A stretch of DNA of 64,000 nucleotides from Lacihabitans sp. CCS-44 (GCF_024343735.1 NZ_RJUE01000059.1:124001-188000); one strand, 5' to 3'. Positions 8,706 through 18,716 are shown, counted from the stretch's first letter. Made by a program: numbers and translations. The notes: generated from the letters alone by a model not told the origin.

Positions 8706-9575
8706 ATGAAAAACAGTTTTTTATCTAAGGTTTTGATAGTCATTTTGTTGCTATCTGCCAATTCGAGTTTATTTGCTCAAAAAAAATGGGGCGGCATGAC
8801 CCTTTACACCGTAAGAAATGAAATGGGCAAAGATCCTAAAGCTACACTAAAAGCGGTGGCAGATTTGGGCTACAAATACATTGAGGCCGTAGATTACAAA
8901 GACGGCAAATTTTACGGAATGACGCCTGCGGAATTCAAGTCTTATGCCAAGAGCTTAGGCCTAAAACCTATCAGCATCCATATGGGAGCTATGACTACAA
9001 GCAATGCAGACAAGCTTATTTCTGATGTAAAAGCCGCTGGTTTTAAGTATTTTATAGCTCCAGTACCTCCAATGGGTATGTTTAAATTTGACCCAAAAAC
9101 TAGGTCTCTTTCAATGACAGATGACGTAGAAAGACTTACGAGTGTGCTAGACACTATAGCTCGCAAAGCAGACGCAGCGGGTTTGAAATTTCTGTACCAT
9201 AATCACGCTTTTGAGTTTGAGAAAAATAGCAAAGGCATAGTGCCAATGGAATACATGTTAGATCATCTAGACCCGAAATATGCCAATTTCCAAATGGACT
9301 TATACTGGGTAACTAAAGCTGGAGTTGACCCTGTGGAATTGTTTAAGAAATACCCAGGCCGTTTTAAAATCTGGCATGTAAAAGACATGGACAAAGAAGG
9401 AAGATTTGCTCCAGTTGGAAAAGGCACAATAGATTTCGGAAGAATATTAAAAAATGCCAAACTATCTGGCATGAAATACTACATTGTTGAGCAAGACCAA
9501 GTTTTTGATGGCATGGAGCCTATGGAGGCCATTAGACTAAGTCGTGAAGGATTGATAAAATTTGGGTTCAAATAA
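8706..9575 (+). CDS. secreted sugar phosphate isomerase/epimerase-like TIM barrel protein
   Basis: A xylose isomerase-like TIM barrel (AP endonuclease 2 superfamily) of 289 residues preceded by a signal peptide ending ANSSLFAQ, so it acts in the periplasm. Metal-site motifs of the family are visible: LYHNHAFEF, the FQMDLYWVTKAG aspartate strand, WHVKDMD, and a C-terminal EQD. Exported members of this family are frequent in Bacteroidota carbohydrate metabolism, but the substrate is unknown. It has its own terminator and a putative operator just upstream. Confidence 0.82.
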   Translation: MKNSFLSKVLIVILLLSANSSLFAQKKWGGMTLYTVRNEMGKDPKATLKAVADLGYKYIEAVDYKDGKFYGMTPAEFKSYAKSLGLKPISIHMGAMTTSNADKLISDVKAAGFKYFIAPVPPMGMFKFDPKTRSLSMTDDVERLTSVLDTIARKADAAGLKFLYHNHAFEFEKNSKGIVPMEYMLDHLDPKYANFQMDLYWVTKAGVDPVELFKKYPGRFKIWHVKDMDKEGRFAPVGKGTIDFGRILKNAKLSGMKYYIVEQDQVFDGMEPMEAIRLSREGLIKFGFK

Positions 9576-9595
9576 AAACTCAATTTATATAAATC

Positions 9596-9631
9596 AAAAA
9601 AGCAGACCCTTTCAAAGGACTCTGCTTTTTT
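9596..9631 (+). terminator. rho-independent terminator of the isomerase-like gene
   Basis: AAAAAAGCAGA (9596-9606) pairs with TCTGCTTTTTT (9621-9631); the loop itself contains a small CCTTT/AAAGG pairing. Confidence 0.85.
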
Positions 9632-9709
9632 TTAATTGCTGAACTACGCATAAAACTCGTCAATTATTTTTTTTTACATTCCACTTACTTTTTTTATTCT
9701 ACATACATT

Positions 9710-9883
9710 TATTTTTGAGCAGTATTAATCAAAAAAAAGATGAAAAACTATTTCACAAAACATGTCCATACCTAATCTTCGATTTTAAATCTTTTCTACG
9801 TTTTGGCTGTCTTTACCTTGTTAGTTACAGTCACAATTAGTTGCAAAAAACGCAAAACTAAAAACCCGAAATCTGGCTTATAA
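9710..9883 (+). pseudogene. interrupted small lipoprotein frame with upstream -7 element
   Basis: An ATG at 9740 opens a 48-codon frame that ends at 9883 but carries an in-frame TAA at 9773-9775. After the stop the same frame reads a hydrophobic stretch followed by a lipobox, LVTVTISC, and then a basic tail KKRKTKNPKSG. Without the stop it would be a typical 46-residue lipoprotein precursor with a charged N-terminus. An exact -7 element TATTTTTG lies at 9710-9717. The simplest reading is a nonsense-mutated micro-lipoprotein gene; a sequencing error or chance are alternatives. Confidence 0.35.
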
Positions 9884-10226
9884 TTCATGATTTTGCAAAA
9901 ACACAATGGACCAAAAGCCAAGACTGGTTAAGAAATCTAATTGCTTGAAACCACTTCTTATTGCCTCACTTTTAAACTCCTCAAAGTCAAACTCATTAAA
10001 ATTCTCCAAAAAACGTTTAAGTAACATTAATCGTTTAAATTTTACTAATACAGTTTAATTTACGGCCCCCATTACACTTTATTTTTATAAGATTATATCT
10101 TAAATGACAGCTTCAAAATAGATATATACTTTTAATGTCTGTACTTATTTTGACAAATAGTAAAAATTGTATTTCTTTTTACATAATTTTATAAACCCTA
10201 AACAAACCATTATAGATTCTTAGCCA
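9884..10226. other. AT-rich spacer, nothing recognised
   Basis: Roughly 340 bases of very AT-rich sequence between the interrupted lipoprotein frame and the membrane protein gene. I see no open frame of note, repeat or stable hairpin. Confidence 0.4.
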
Positions 10227-10925
10227 TTGAAAAAAGAACTAGTGATTGCGTACTTCCTATTGGTAGTAGCAGAGTTATTATTTTATTCTTTTGACTTAAA
10301 TCCTCACTTTCTTATTGCTAAGAACTGTATCCCTGTGCTATTGGTATTTTCTTTTGTTTATAGTAAAAACTATACCCTGAATAGGAATGACAAGATTTTA
10401 CTAGCTTCGTTGATATTGCTCTCAATTGGCTTAAACTTTAGTTATTTTTTTCATACCAAAGCCTTCTATTTACCTATTATTACCATTACCTACTTTTTCG
10501 AAATTCAGATACAATTATATTTAATTTTAGAAAGATTAAAGAGAATCAACACTAAAGAAAGCAAAGCATTTACTAAGACTTTTTTGATTTTTTCGCTTAG
10601 TTTATTTATAATCATCCTATTTTTTCCACTCTTTTCATTCCCTCTACAACTACTATTTTTTGTCAGGGTTTTCCAATATGCCTGTTTTATTTCCTTGGTG
10701 TTTGGCAACAAGAAATTAAACGTTCAAATCTCTTTGAGTCTTTGGTTAATCATTTTATCTAATGTCTCTTTACTAGTAGACTTAGTTTTGTTTGACTACA
10801 ATTTTGATTACGCTATAATTATGATCATGTTTTATTCATCCAAATTCTTTTTTTTAAATGGATACTTAAAAATGGGTAAAGAAGAAAATATTTTCTTACC
10901 ATTCTTAACCCCAAAAGAAAAATAG
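10227..10925 (+). CDS. multi-pass membrane protein, possibly YhhN/TMEM86-like
   Basis: A 232-residue protein almost entirely made of hydrophobic helices (about eight). The start is a TTG at 10227: an in-frame TAG lies six bases upstream and no ATG occurs until near the C-terminus. The overall pattern, with a KNCIPVLLVFSFVYS segment near residue 33 and a FYSSKFFFLNGYL final helix, is reminiscent of the YhhN (lysoplasmalogenase) family, but the match is weak and I would not assign an activity. The gene is isolated, with a shared bidirectional terminator downstream. Confidence 0.6.
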   Translation: MKKELVIAYFLLVVAELLFYSFDLNPHFLIAKNCIPVLLVFSFVYSKNYTLNRNDKILLASLILLSIGLNFSYFFHTKAFYLPIITITYFFEIQIQLYLILERLKRINTKESKAFTKTFLIFSLSLFIIILFFPLFSFPLQLLFFVRVFQYACFISLVFGNKKLNVQISLSLWLIILSNVSLLVDLVLFDYNFDYAIIMIMFYSSKFFFLNGYLKMGKEENIFLPFLTPKEK

Positions 10926-10984
10926 AAAGCCATAGCACTTTCTTAGTAATATTTACAATTTACGAGCATAGTTAAATTTTGCAA

Positions 10985-11016
10985 AAAAACCCTCAAGTAT
11001 TAGCTCGAAGGTTTTT
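10985..11016. terminator. bidirectional terminator between convergent genes
   Basis: AAAAACCCTC (10985-10994) pairs with GAAGGTTTTT (11007-11016) apart from one mismatch, with A/T runs on both sides. It can serve both the membrane protein gene and the CHRD gene. Confidence 0.65.
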
Positions 11017-11043
11017 CTATTTTAGTAAAATCGTAATCTAAAA

Positions 11044-11814
11044 TTAATGTGCCAATATTTGTCCGCGAATTTCGCCACCAGGAGCTCTTGTAGTGTGAAT
11101 ATTTACATACATATTTCCAGCCTTTAAGTCCGTTTCTTGTTCGGCAGACAACGCTGCAGAAGTATACGTAAAACCTGAGTTGAAAGCTGTCCCTATATCA
11201 AATACCACCGGTCCGTTATCATTTACCCCTCCTTTGTGAATATGCCAGGCAGTTGGAGTTATATCTGAATAATTTATTTTTACGGTCAATATTTTAGTAT
11301 TGGGATTAAATGACCCTTCAATAGTTCCTGCTCCTTTAGAAGCAGCAACAGGAATCTGTCCACGTATCTCACCAGCAGGTACTTTGGCACTGTGTATATT
11401 CACATAGTATAGACCTGCCAAAAGATCTGCCTCTTGTGCGTCTGTAAGTGCAGCCGGCGACTTATAGACAAAAGGGGTTTTAAACTCTGTAGTAGGAAAA
11501 CCAAAAATAACACCACCAGATGCTCCAACAGCTGCCTTGTGAATATGCCAGTTTGAAGGCGTAACGTCTTTATATGTAACTGTAAGGTCAATAATTTTTG
11601 TGGTCTTGTTATATGTACCTGCAGCAGTACCACTAGCTGTAGAGGTATTTGAGGGCACTTCATTTGCACCACTAAGCGTAGTAGAAGTAAACAGTAGATT
11701 GGGATTTGCTGCCAAAGAACCCATAACCATAAGGTCAGCCGGAAGCTCTTCTTTTTCACATGAAATGATGGCAAACAAAACAAAAGCCAAAAGAACACAG
11801 TATTTTTTCATCAT
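11044..11814 (-). CDS. lipoprotein with two CHRD domains
   Basis: A 256-residue surface or periplasmic lipoprotein. The signal peptide ends in the lipobox AIISC, followed by an acidic EKEE stretch typical of exported Bacteroidota lipoproteins. Two tandem CHRD (chordin-like) domains follow, each with the signature pattern SGANEVP or equivalent start, a THIHKA/HIHKGG histidine pair, and an end reading YVNIHxxxxPxGEIRGQI. The repeats are about 110 residues apart. Function of bacterial CHRD proteins is unknown; binding of a ligand or metal through the repeated histidines is possible. The gene is monocistronic. Confidence 0.88.
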   Translation of the reverse strand: MMKKYCVLLAFVLFAIISCEKEELPADLMVMGSLAANPNLLFTSTTLSGANEVPSNTSTASGTAAGTYNKTTKIIDLTVTYKDVTPSNWHIHKAAVGASGGVIFGFPTTEFKTPFVYKSPAALTDAQEADLLAGLYYVNIHSAKVPAGEIRGQIPVAASKGAGTIEGSFNPNTKILTVKINYSDITPTAWHIHKGGVNDNGPVVFDIGTAFNSGFTYTSAALSAEQETDLKAGNMYVNIHTTRAPGGEIRGQILAH

Positions 11815-12067
11815 TAAAATTTAAAAGTTTAGGTAATAGCAGAGATACGAATCTATCGAGGAAAAGGTTGTATTTTTTTCAATAATGTGGATAGTCTATA
11901 ATCTGGAGATTTTCAAAAAAAGAATCGAAAAATGTATGTTACAGAAGAATTTGCTTAGCAACTATAATAATATTGAAGTTTAGAGAGACTTTTCAAGGAA
12001 AATAGAGATGATAAATTTCTGAAGATAAAGTTTTGAGCGGGAATTATTAATAAAACTTGGCAAAAAA
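11815..12067. other. spacer between the CHRD gene and clpB terminator
   Basis: About 250 bases upstream of the CHRD gene. A weak -7-like TAGATTCG on the minus strand is the only promoter hint. No open frame or repeat is evident. Confidence 0.3.
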
Positions 12068-12096
12068 ACACCCCCAGCCCAATGAGCCAAGGGTGT
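12068..12096 (-). terminator. probable terminator of clpB
   Basis: ACACCC (12068-12073) pairs with GGGTGT (12091-12096); on the minus strand the stem is followed by a seven-T run. It is about 90 bases after the clpB stop, beyond a short GAGTGGTGAG repeat. Confidence 0.6.
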
Positions 12097-12137
12097 CCAA
12101 CCATAATCCACTAAACCCTATAAAAAAATGCTAAAAT

Positions 12138-12178
12138 CTAAACTAAATCACTCACCACTCAATACTCACCACTCTGAA
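12138..12178. repeat. CTCACCACTC direct repeat downstream of clpB
   Basis: CTCACCACTC occurs twice separated by AATA (minus strand GAGTGGTGAGTATTGAGTGGTGAG). The tract lies directly after the clpB stop and is of the simple-sequence type also seen after two other minus-strand genes in the window. Confidence 0.5.
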
Positions 12179-12187
12179 CTAGAACGA

Positions 12188-14812
12188 TTAAGCAATACTA
12201 ATCTCTGGTAAATTCTCGAATTTGTAATGATTTTCATCATCGACATCGAGCACAATGATGGCTTCTTTATTGATAGTACCTCCAAGAATCATTTTTGAAA
12301 GTTCATTCATGATGTTTCTTTGTATCACTCTTTTGAGAGGTCTGGCACCGAAAACTGGGTCGTAACCTTCCTCTCCAAGCTTATCTAGAGCTGCTTCTGT
12401 GGCTTCTATCAAGATACCTTGCTCCTGCAAACGAGCTTTGATGGTATCAAACTGTATGGCCACAATCTTCCTGATTTCGTTTCTTCCTAATGGGTCAAAA
12501 AGTACAATCTCATCAATACGATTCAAAAACTCTGGCCTTACGCTAGCTTTTAGCAATTCCATCACCTGGTCTTTGGCTTCGTCTTTGAAGTATTTCTCCC
12601 AAGCACCTGGTGCACCTTTGAGTGCTTCCATGTATTTTTCTTGGATAAAATGTGAGCCAATATTAGAAGTCATGATGATGATGGTGTTCTTGAAGTTGGC
12701 AACACGACCTTTGTTATCAGTCAATCTTCCGTCGTCCAATACCTGCAAAAGCACGTTCCAAACATCAGGATGAGCCTTTTCTATCTCATCGAGCAAAATC
12801 ACGCTGTAAGGCTTGCGTCTTACGGCTTCGGTCAGTTGGCCGCCTTCGTCATATCCCACATATCCCGGAGGAGCTCCAACCAAACGGCTTACCGTGTGTT
12901 TTTCCTGATACTCACTCATATCTATCCGTACCATGGCGTTGTCGTCATTGAATAGGTAATTGGCCAGTGTTTTCGCCAACTCGGTTTTACCCACACCGGT
13001 ACTTCCCAAAAACAAGAAGCTTCCGATTGGCTTTTTAGGGTCTTGCATACCTGCACGAGAACGCCTAACCGCATCTGAAACCAACTCGATAGCTTCTTTT
13101 TGCCCAGCCACACGTTTTTCTAGCTCGTCTTCGAGGTGCAGTAGCTTTTCACGGTCGCTTTGCAGCATTTTCGAAACCGGAATTCCGGTCCATTTAGCTA
13201 CTACCATGGCTATGTCTTCTGCCGTAACTTCCTCGTTTATGAGGTTGTCTTTGTCAATATTTTTTGCAGAAAGTTCAACCAAACGACTTTCGGCTTCGGG
13301 CAATTGTCCATAACGAATCTGAGCCACTTTGCCATAATCGCCTGAGCGTTCCGCCTGGTCAGCGTCAAATTTCAGTTGTTCTATTTTCTCTTTGAGCGTT
13401 CTTACTTCGTTTACTTTGCCTTTTTCAGCATCCCATTTAGCTTTTAGACTGTTAAATGTTTCATTGAGTTCAGCAATTTCCTTACTTAAATTATTTTCTT
13501 TTTCTTTGTCATTTTCACGCCTAATGGCCTCACGCTCAATCTCCAACTGCATAATACGTCTGCGAAGTTCGTCCATATTTTCAGGCATCGAGTCCATTTC
13601 CAAACGCAACTTAGCCGCAGATTCGTCCATCAAGTCTATGGCTTTATCTGGCAAAAATCTATCTGAAATATACCTACTCGAAAGCTCCACGGCAGCGATA
13701 ACTGCATCGTCTTGAATTCTTACTCCATGGTGAACCTCATATTTTTCTTTGATACCTCTCAAAATAGAAATGGCATCTGCAATATCTGGCTCATCTACCA
13801 CCACGGCTTGAAAACGCCTTTCTAATGCCTTGTCTTTCTCTATATATTTTTGGTATTCTTTCAAAGTAGTGGCTCCAATGGCGTGCAATTCTCCACGGGC
13901 CAATGCAGGCTTGAGCAAGTTGGCGGCATCCATGGCACCTTCTCCCCCACTACCTGCACCTATCAGCGTGTGAATCTCATCTATAAAAAGTATAATCTCT
14001 CCTTCAGAATCAGTCACTTCTTTGATGACAGCTTTGAGACGTTCTTCAAACTCGCCTTTATATTTGGCACCCGCAACGAGCAAACCCATATCGAGTGAAA
14101 TTACGATTTTTGACTTCAAATTTTCGGGCACATCACCTTGAACAATACGTTGAGCGAGACCTTCCACGATAGCAGTTTTACCCACTCCAGGCTCACCAAT
14201 CAACATCGGGTTGTTTTTGGTACGCCTCGACAAAATCTGTAAAACCCTCCTTATCTCCTCATCTCGCCCTATCACTGGGTCAATTTTGCCTTGCTCTGCT
14301 AAATCGTTCAGATTTTTGCTGTACCGAGAAAGGGCTTGGTACTTGTTTTCTGCGTTTTGATCTTTCACTGGATTATTTTTTCCTCTAAGTTCTACAATAG
14401 CTTTCTTAATATCTGTTTCTTTTATTCCCTCTGCTTTGAGCAAGTTGGCCACGGCATCGCTTCCACCCAAAATACCCAAAAACAAAAGTTCTACACTCAC
14501 AAACTCATCTCCAAACTCTTTCAAATAAGACAGAGCTTTGGTCATGGCTTTATTGAGGTCGTTTCCAAGAAATGGTTGATTTCCACCTGAAACCTTTGGA
14601 TATGCCTCCACCAAAGGGTCTAGTTTTTTTAGGAAATCCTCAGGACTTCTTCCATATTTCTTCAACAAAAATGATGACGTATTCGGTTCTTCTTCCAAAA
14701 TGGCTTTTAGCAAATGTCCCGTTTCCACAGCTTGCTGAGAAAAACCCTGAGCTATCTGAGCAGCCTGCTGGATAAGCTCTTGCGACTTGATAGTGTATTG
14801 ATTGAAATTCAT
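12188..14812 (-). CDS. clpB: ATP-dependent protein disaggregase ClpB
   Basis: A hexameric AAA+ chaperone that extracts polypeptides from aggregates together with DnaK. All parts are present in 874 residues: the N-terminal Clp-N domain (to about 150); the first AAA module with Walker A GEPGVGKT near residue 204 and Walker [11 protein letters not shown]; the long coiled-coil middle domain (about 410-530) that distinguishes ClpB from ClpA and ClpC; and the second AAA module with Walker A GSTGVGKT near 602 and [15 protein letters not shown]. There is no ClpP-binding loop expected or seen. The gene is monocistronic with an exact -7 element 70 bases upstream. Confidence 0.98.
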   Translation of the reverse strand: MNFNQYTIKSQELIQQAAQIAQGFSQQAVETGHLLKAILEEEPNTSSFLLKKYGRSPEDFLKKLDPLVEAYPKVSGGNQPFLGNDLNKAMTKALSYLKEFGDEFVSVELLFLGILGGSDAVANLLKAEGIKETDIKKAIVELRGKNNPVKDQNAENKYQALSRYSKNLNDLAEQGKIDPVIGRDEEIRRVLQILSRRTKNNPMLIGEPGVGKTAIVEGLAQRIVQGDVPENLKSKIVISLDMGLLVAGAKYKGEFEERLKAVIKEVTDSEGEIILFIDEIHTLIGAGSGGEGAMDAANLLKPALARGELHAIGATTLKEYQKYIEKDKALERRFQAVVVDEPDIADAISILRGIKEKYEVHHGVRIQDDAVIAAVELSSRYISDRFLPDKAIDLMDESAAKLRLEMDSMPENMDELRRRIMQLEIEREAIRRENDKEKENNLSKEIAELNETFNSLKAKWDAEKGKVNEVRTLKEKIEQLKFDADQAERSGDYGKVAQIRYGQLPEAESRLVELSAKNIDKDNLINEEVTAEDIAMVVAKWTGIPVSKMLQSDREKLLHLEDELEKRVAGQKEAIELVSDAVRRSRAGMQDPKKPIGSFLFLGSTGVGKTELAKTLANYLFNDDNAMVRIDMSEYQEKHTVSRLVGAPPGYVGYDEGGQLTEAVRRKPYSVILLDEIEKAHPDVWNVLLQVLDDGRLTDNKGRVANFKNTIIIMTSNIGSHFIQEKYMEALKGAPGAWEKYFKDEAKDQVMELLKASVRPEFLNRIDEIVLFDPLGRNEIRKIVAIQFDTIKARLQEQGILIEATEAALDKLGEEGYDPVFGARPLKRVIQRNIMNELSKMILGGTINKEAIIVLDVDDENHYKFENLPEISIA

Positions 14813-14882
14813 TTTTTTTTAGTTTTTAGCTAATAGCGTCTGACAATTAGCTTTTTCATAAAATGTTACATCTGTCTTTCGT

Positions 14883-14890
14883 CAAATTTA
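14883..14890 (-). promoter_or_regulatory. -7 promoter element of clpB
   Basis: Minus strand TAAATTTG matches TAnnTTTG exactly, giving a leader of about 65 bases before the clpB ATG. The following bases contain GACGAAAGACAG, echoing GTC/GAC words upstream of groES. Confidence 0.45.
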
Positions 14891-15014
14891 GTGCGAGATT
14901 GATTTTTCGGAAATAATGGCTTGAAAAGTAAATTTTGAAAGAGCCTGAATGCCAGAATGACTGATTTCCAAGAAATAAGGGTAATAAGAAGTGCTATTTT
15001 GTCTGAAAATTGGA

Positions 15015-15140
15015 TTTTACTTTTCCAACACAGAGATAGCTAAGATTTCTTTTAATCACTTTGCGTTTTTGAGTTTCACAGAGTTTTTCGCTTCGCTCAC
15101 TTCTTGGTGGATTTGCGGTTTTCTATATTCAAAAACTATG
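15015..15140. repeat. degenerate 'CACAGAG...TTTGCG' intergenic element
   Basis: This stretch reads CACAGAGATAGCTAAGATT, then AATCACTTTGCGTTTTTGAG, TTTCACAGAGTTTTTCGC and GGATTTGCGG. Such chains of CACAGAG/CTTTGCG words are a recurrent non-coding element between genes in many Bacteroidota. It lies between clpB and the DUF4249 gene; the rest of the 380-base spacer (14813-15195) shows only the clpB promoter. Confidence 0.45.
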
Positions 15141-15195
15141 ATTTCTATATGACTGTGTGTTTAAAACTTGCCAAAATAGAACCCCAAGAAATTGC

Positions 15196-16299
15196 TCAAA
15201 ACAAGAATCCGGCAGGCTTAGCCTTTGTTCTGTTATAACTTTCTTGGCAAGGAAAACACTGTTCAGTTTTAATCCATCCAAGGCTATATGGTTCTACAAT
15301 TATTGGCTTGGGAGTTAATCTATTTCTATCAATATTTACCTGTTGCTCATACACATCAGACACATAAAATATCCCTAAAACTTCTTCTGAAGCATCGTTG
15401 ATATTCTTCATATTGCCTCTAATGGACTTCGGAGTGGCATCAAAAAGCCCTCCACTATTTTTTGATTGCTCTTTTACTGCGTTCCAATATTTATATGCAC
15501 CTTCGGTCATTGAGTATTGATTAATAATCATGTAATAAGGCGTAGTATTATCAAACGGCACCGTGGCTACGTGTTGACGAATGATACTGTTGCCATTAAT
15601 GAGTCTATCATTAGCCAATTGAAAGGCATCATCAAATTTCACTTTTTCATAGCATGGCTCGCAACATTTATCTACAAAAGACTGAGTAATAGCCCCACCT
15701 TGTCCATAGATGTACCATTCCCGACAATAATTGATTTGTTTTACATGATAGGTATCCCATTTGTAAAATTCCTTTGAAGCTGGCGAATCTTTTGTGTCTA
15801 TAGAAACCAAAAACTGCCCTACCACCTTTGAAGGACGTCCCAATTCTCTAAATTCAATATTTACCTTGTCAATTTTTGTAACGGGTACAGGAGCCTCAAG
15901 GCTGGATTCATACTTTCTGCCGTCTAAAACCTCCACGGTCAGTTTATATTTCCTTCCTAACTCCGCTTTAATTTTATTTACCGACCTATAGTTATACCCT
16001 TCTCTGGTTTTGATCTGATTGTTGGGTTCTATTTCATCATAAAACTCAAAAACTTTGCCTTGATCGTCTGTGATTTTCACTTTCGCTCTGTTCACCAAAT
16101 TCTTAAAATTATTTCCTTCAGAATTGTAAGGAGCATCATAAGTAAGGTAAACATATTGATAATCAAGTTTTGTAGTTAATTGCGACTCAACTACCAACCT
16201 GAGTTTATCACTGGTGAGTTTGGGATCGTAAAGGTCAACACAGGCAATCATCCATGTAGCCAAAAACAAGAAACCGATATTTTTATTGAATATTTTCAT
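15196..16299 (-). CDS. DUF4249 lipoprotein, partner of the TonB-dependent receptor
   Basis: A 367-residue outer-membrane-type lipoprotein of the DUF4249 family. The signal peptide ends at a cysteine in ATWMIACVDLYDP, and the early VVESQLTT segment with following beta strands is the typical DUF4249 start. A cysteine-rich middle (NYCREW, KCCEPCYE) and a C-terminal CFPCQ may form disulfides. Its start codon shares one base with the receptor's stop (TAATG), so the two are translationally coupled, as usual for DUF4249/receptor pairs. It probably helps recognise the unknown ligand at the surface, like SusD does for SusC; that is inference. Confidence 0.85.
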   Translation of the reverse strand: MKIFNKNIGFLFLATWMIACVDLYDPKLTSDKLRLVVESQLTTKLDYQYVYLTYDAPYNSEGNNFKNLVNRAKVKITDDQGKVFEFYDEIEPNNQIKTREGYNYRSVNKIKAELGRKYKLTVEVLDGRKYESSLEAPVPVTKIDKVNIEFRELGRPSKVVGQFLVSIDTKDSPASKEFYKWDTYHVKQINYCREWYIYGQGGAITQSFVDKCCEPCYEKVKFDDAFQLANDRLINGNSIIRQHVATVPFDNTTPYYMIINQYSMTEGAYKYWNAVKEQSKNSGGLFDATPKSIRGNMKNINDASEEVLGIFYVSDVYEQQVNIDRNRLTPKPIIVEPYSLGWIKTEQCFPCQESYNRTKAKPAGFLF

Positions 16300-18710
16300 T
16301 AAAATTTGAAGTTATAAGTCACTGATGGAATCATAGTACCCAAAACCGAAAGCTTGTAAATATCTACTTTTGAATAAAACTGATTATAAGGATTTTTAGA
16401 CCTGAAAAATACCGAATATGCATTTTTACGGGCCATCACATTATAAATAGATACATTCCACGAACCACGATAACCCGATGTACGATAAGGATGAGATTCA
16501 ATATTCATTGCTAAATCAAGCCTCAAATAGTTTGGTATTTGCGATTGGTTGCGACTGTTGTAATACGGCAAAACTGCTCCACTAGTGTAAAATTTTGAAG
16601 CTGGATAGGTAATAGCTCTGCCAGAACTAAAGTTTAAATTGCTCGAAAACGAAACCTTTCTACTCACCTGATACGAGCCGATGGCATTAAAACTGTGAGG
16701 CCGGTTAAATATAGGCGGAAAATACTTTCCATTGTTAATGGTCTCTTCTTCTGTTGGCCCAGCCACTTTTATTCTTGTTTGCGAATAGGTATAGCTTAGC
16801 CAACCTGTAAATGTTCCCAAATTCTTTTTTACAAAAAACTCAGCACCATAAGCATAGCCGTCACCTTGCAAAATAGCAGTTTCGGGGAATTTATTCAACA
16901 GAAGCGTTTCCCCGTCTTTATATTCAACAACATCGTATAGTTTTTTATAAAAAACCTCCACCGAAGCTTCTGAAGACTTCTCTTTGAAATTTTTGAAATA
17001 CCCCATCGAAAACTGATCGGCCATTTGCGGTTTTATGTAGGTATCACTCAATTTCCATCTGTCAGTTGGCAAAGCGGCAGTTGTTCCAGACAATAATTGT
17101 ATAAACTGTTTCATGCGGTTGGCACTAAACTTTAGACTCGAAGAAGCAGAAATGTTGAAATTTAAAGAAAGCCTAGGTTCAAAACTTCCATAGCTTTTCA
17201 CCACCTTTCCCTTGTCATACGCCACCGAATCTACCAAATTAAGCAACGAAATCGGTTTTCCTGCCTCGTAATTATATACTGTAGATGCACCCAATGCTTG
17301 GTAAGAAACATATCTAATACCAACACCAATATTTACTTTTTTAGAAATCTCTATTTTGTCATTAACAAAAATGGCTGTTTCTATACCACTTTCTTGATTC
17401 AGTTTGATCAAATTTTTGTTTGAAGAAGGCAAAGTGGGCTCCATAAGGCCCGGCTGAATGTCATATCGGTTAAACTGAAAACCAAAGTCTATTTCGTTTT
17501 TTGGGTTAAGATTGTAAGTGGCAATGCCCTTTACACTTTTATAAACAATGTTGTAGTTAAGGTTAAAGGCCGTTAAAGAGTCAGAATTGATTATGTCAGC
17601 GTCATAATTAGAATAAACTCCCACCAAACGGGTAGAAAACTTGGGGCCATAATAATGTGACCATGAGGCAGTTGCATTGGTGGTTTGCCAGTCGTAAAGT
17701 GCATCGCCGTTGTCATCAATGGCCGATATGGAATCTTTAGCTAGTTTAAACTGATCCTTTCCTTGAAACGCCGAAAGCGAAATTCTGTCTTTGGTAGTAG
17801 GTCGGTATTCTAGTTTCGCTGTAAGGTCATAGAAATTAGCCTTAGAGCCAGCCAACCTTTTAATCTTAATAACCTGCATGAGCTGATCGATATAAGAAAT
17901 CCTACCCGCCACATACATACTCATCTTGTCTTTGATAATGGGCGTTTCTACCAGTAATCTACTGCTTATTGTTCCCACGCCTCCATTTATAGAAAACTTA
18001 GTAGCGTTGGCATCTTTGAGGTTTACATTCAAAACAGAAGAAATTCTTCCGCCAAACTGTGCTGGAATACCTCCTCGATAAAAGTTGAAATCTCTAAATG
18101 CATCTGGATTAAAAACTGAAAAGAAACCCATCAAGTGACTCGAATTGAAAATCGGGGCTTCGTCTAAAAGTATCAAATTTTGATCAATATTTCCTCCTCT
18201 TACGTTGAATCCAGAAGCCCCCTCACCTACGCTAGTAACACCTGGGAGTGTGTAAAGGCTTTTGATGATATCTATTTCACCCAGAAGTGATGGTAATTTT
18301 TTCAATGTTCTACTACTCAAAGTCGTCATCCCGGTTCCCAGTCTTTTTACATTTTGCTCTGAGCTGTTGGCACTTATTCTCACTTCTTCGAGTTCATTTA
18401 CTTTTTCGTCTAATACAAAGTCCATTACCACATCTCTTCTGATGTCTATTTTTTGGTATTTCTTAAAATAAGACTGATGTGATATCTCTAGAAGGTAGCT
18501 TCCAGCTGGAATGGTCATTTCATAATATCCACTGGAGTCTGTTGATGTTCCTATACCATTTTCTGTAACTATAAGATTTACTCCAAAAAGTGGTTGCTTG
18601 GTTTCGTTCTGTTTAATATTTCCTTTTATTTTTACTTTTTTCTGAGAAAAACTCAAAATTGGAAGTAGAACAAAAAAAATCAAACACAAGGTTTTAAGAG
18701 TTGAATTCAT
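16299..18710 (-). CDS. TonB-dependent receptor with carboxypeptidase-regulatory-like N-terminal domain
   Basis: An 803-residue outer membrane transporter. After a signal peptide (ending ILSFSQ) comes a CarboxypepD_reg-like domain (about 25-110), then a plug with the TonB-dependent motifs GTGMTTLSSRTLKKLPSLLGE and GFNVRGGNIDQNLILLDEAP (near 165-184), then a 22-stranded barrel ending in VTYNFKF, a C-terminal aromatic residue as required for BAM insertion. The ligand is unknown. It is the third gene of a tight run after pyrR and aat, 6 bases after the aat stop, and is coupled to the DUF4249 gene. Confidence 0.92.
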   Translation of the reverse strand: MNSTLKTLCLIFFVLLPILSFSQKKVKIKGNIKQNETKQPLFGVNLIVTENGIGTSTDSSGYYEMTIPAGSYLLEISHQSYFKKYQKIDIRRDVVMDFVLDEKVNELEEVRISANSSEQNVKRLGTGMTTLSSRTLKKLPSLLGEIDIIKSLYTLPGVTSVGEGASGFNVRGGNIDQNLILLDEAPIFNSSHLMGFFSVFNPDAFRDFNFYRGGIPAQFGGRISSVLNVNLKDANATKFSINGGVGTISSRLLVETPIIKDKMSMYVAGRISYIDQLMQVIKIKRLAGSKANFYDLTAKLEYRPTTKDRISLSAFQGKDQFKLAKDSISAIDDNGDALYDWQTTNATASWSHYYGPKFSTRLVGVYSNYDADIINSDSLTAFNLNYNIVYKSVKGIATYNLNPKNEIDFGFQFNRYDIQPGLMEPTLPSSNKNLIKLNQESGIETAIFVNDKIEISKKVNIGVGIRYVSYQALGASTVYNYEAGKPISLLNLVDSVAYDKGKVVKSYGSFEPRLSLNFNISASSSLKFSANRMKQFIQLLSGTTAALPTDRWKLSDTYIKPQMADQFSMGYFKNFKEKSSEASVEVFYKKLYDVVEYKDGETLLLNKFPETAILQGDGYAYGAEFFVKKNLGTFTGWLSYTYSQTRIKVAGPTEEETINNGKYFPPIFNRPHSFNAIGSYQVSRKVSFSSNLNFSSGRAITYPASKFYTSGAVLPYYNSRNQSQIPNYLRLDLAMNIESHPYRTSGYRGSWNVSIYNVMARKNAYSVFFRSKNPYNQFYSKVDIYKLSVLGTMIPSVTYNFKF

Positions 18711-18716
18711 AAATTC

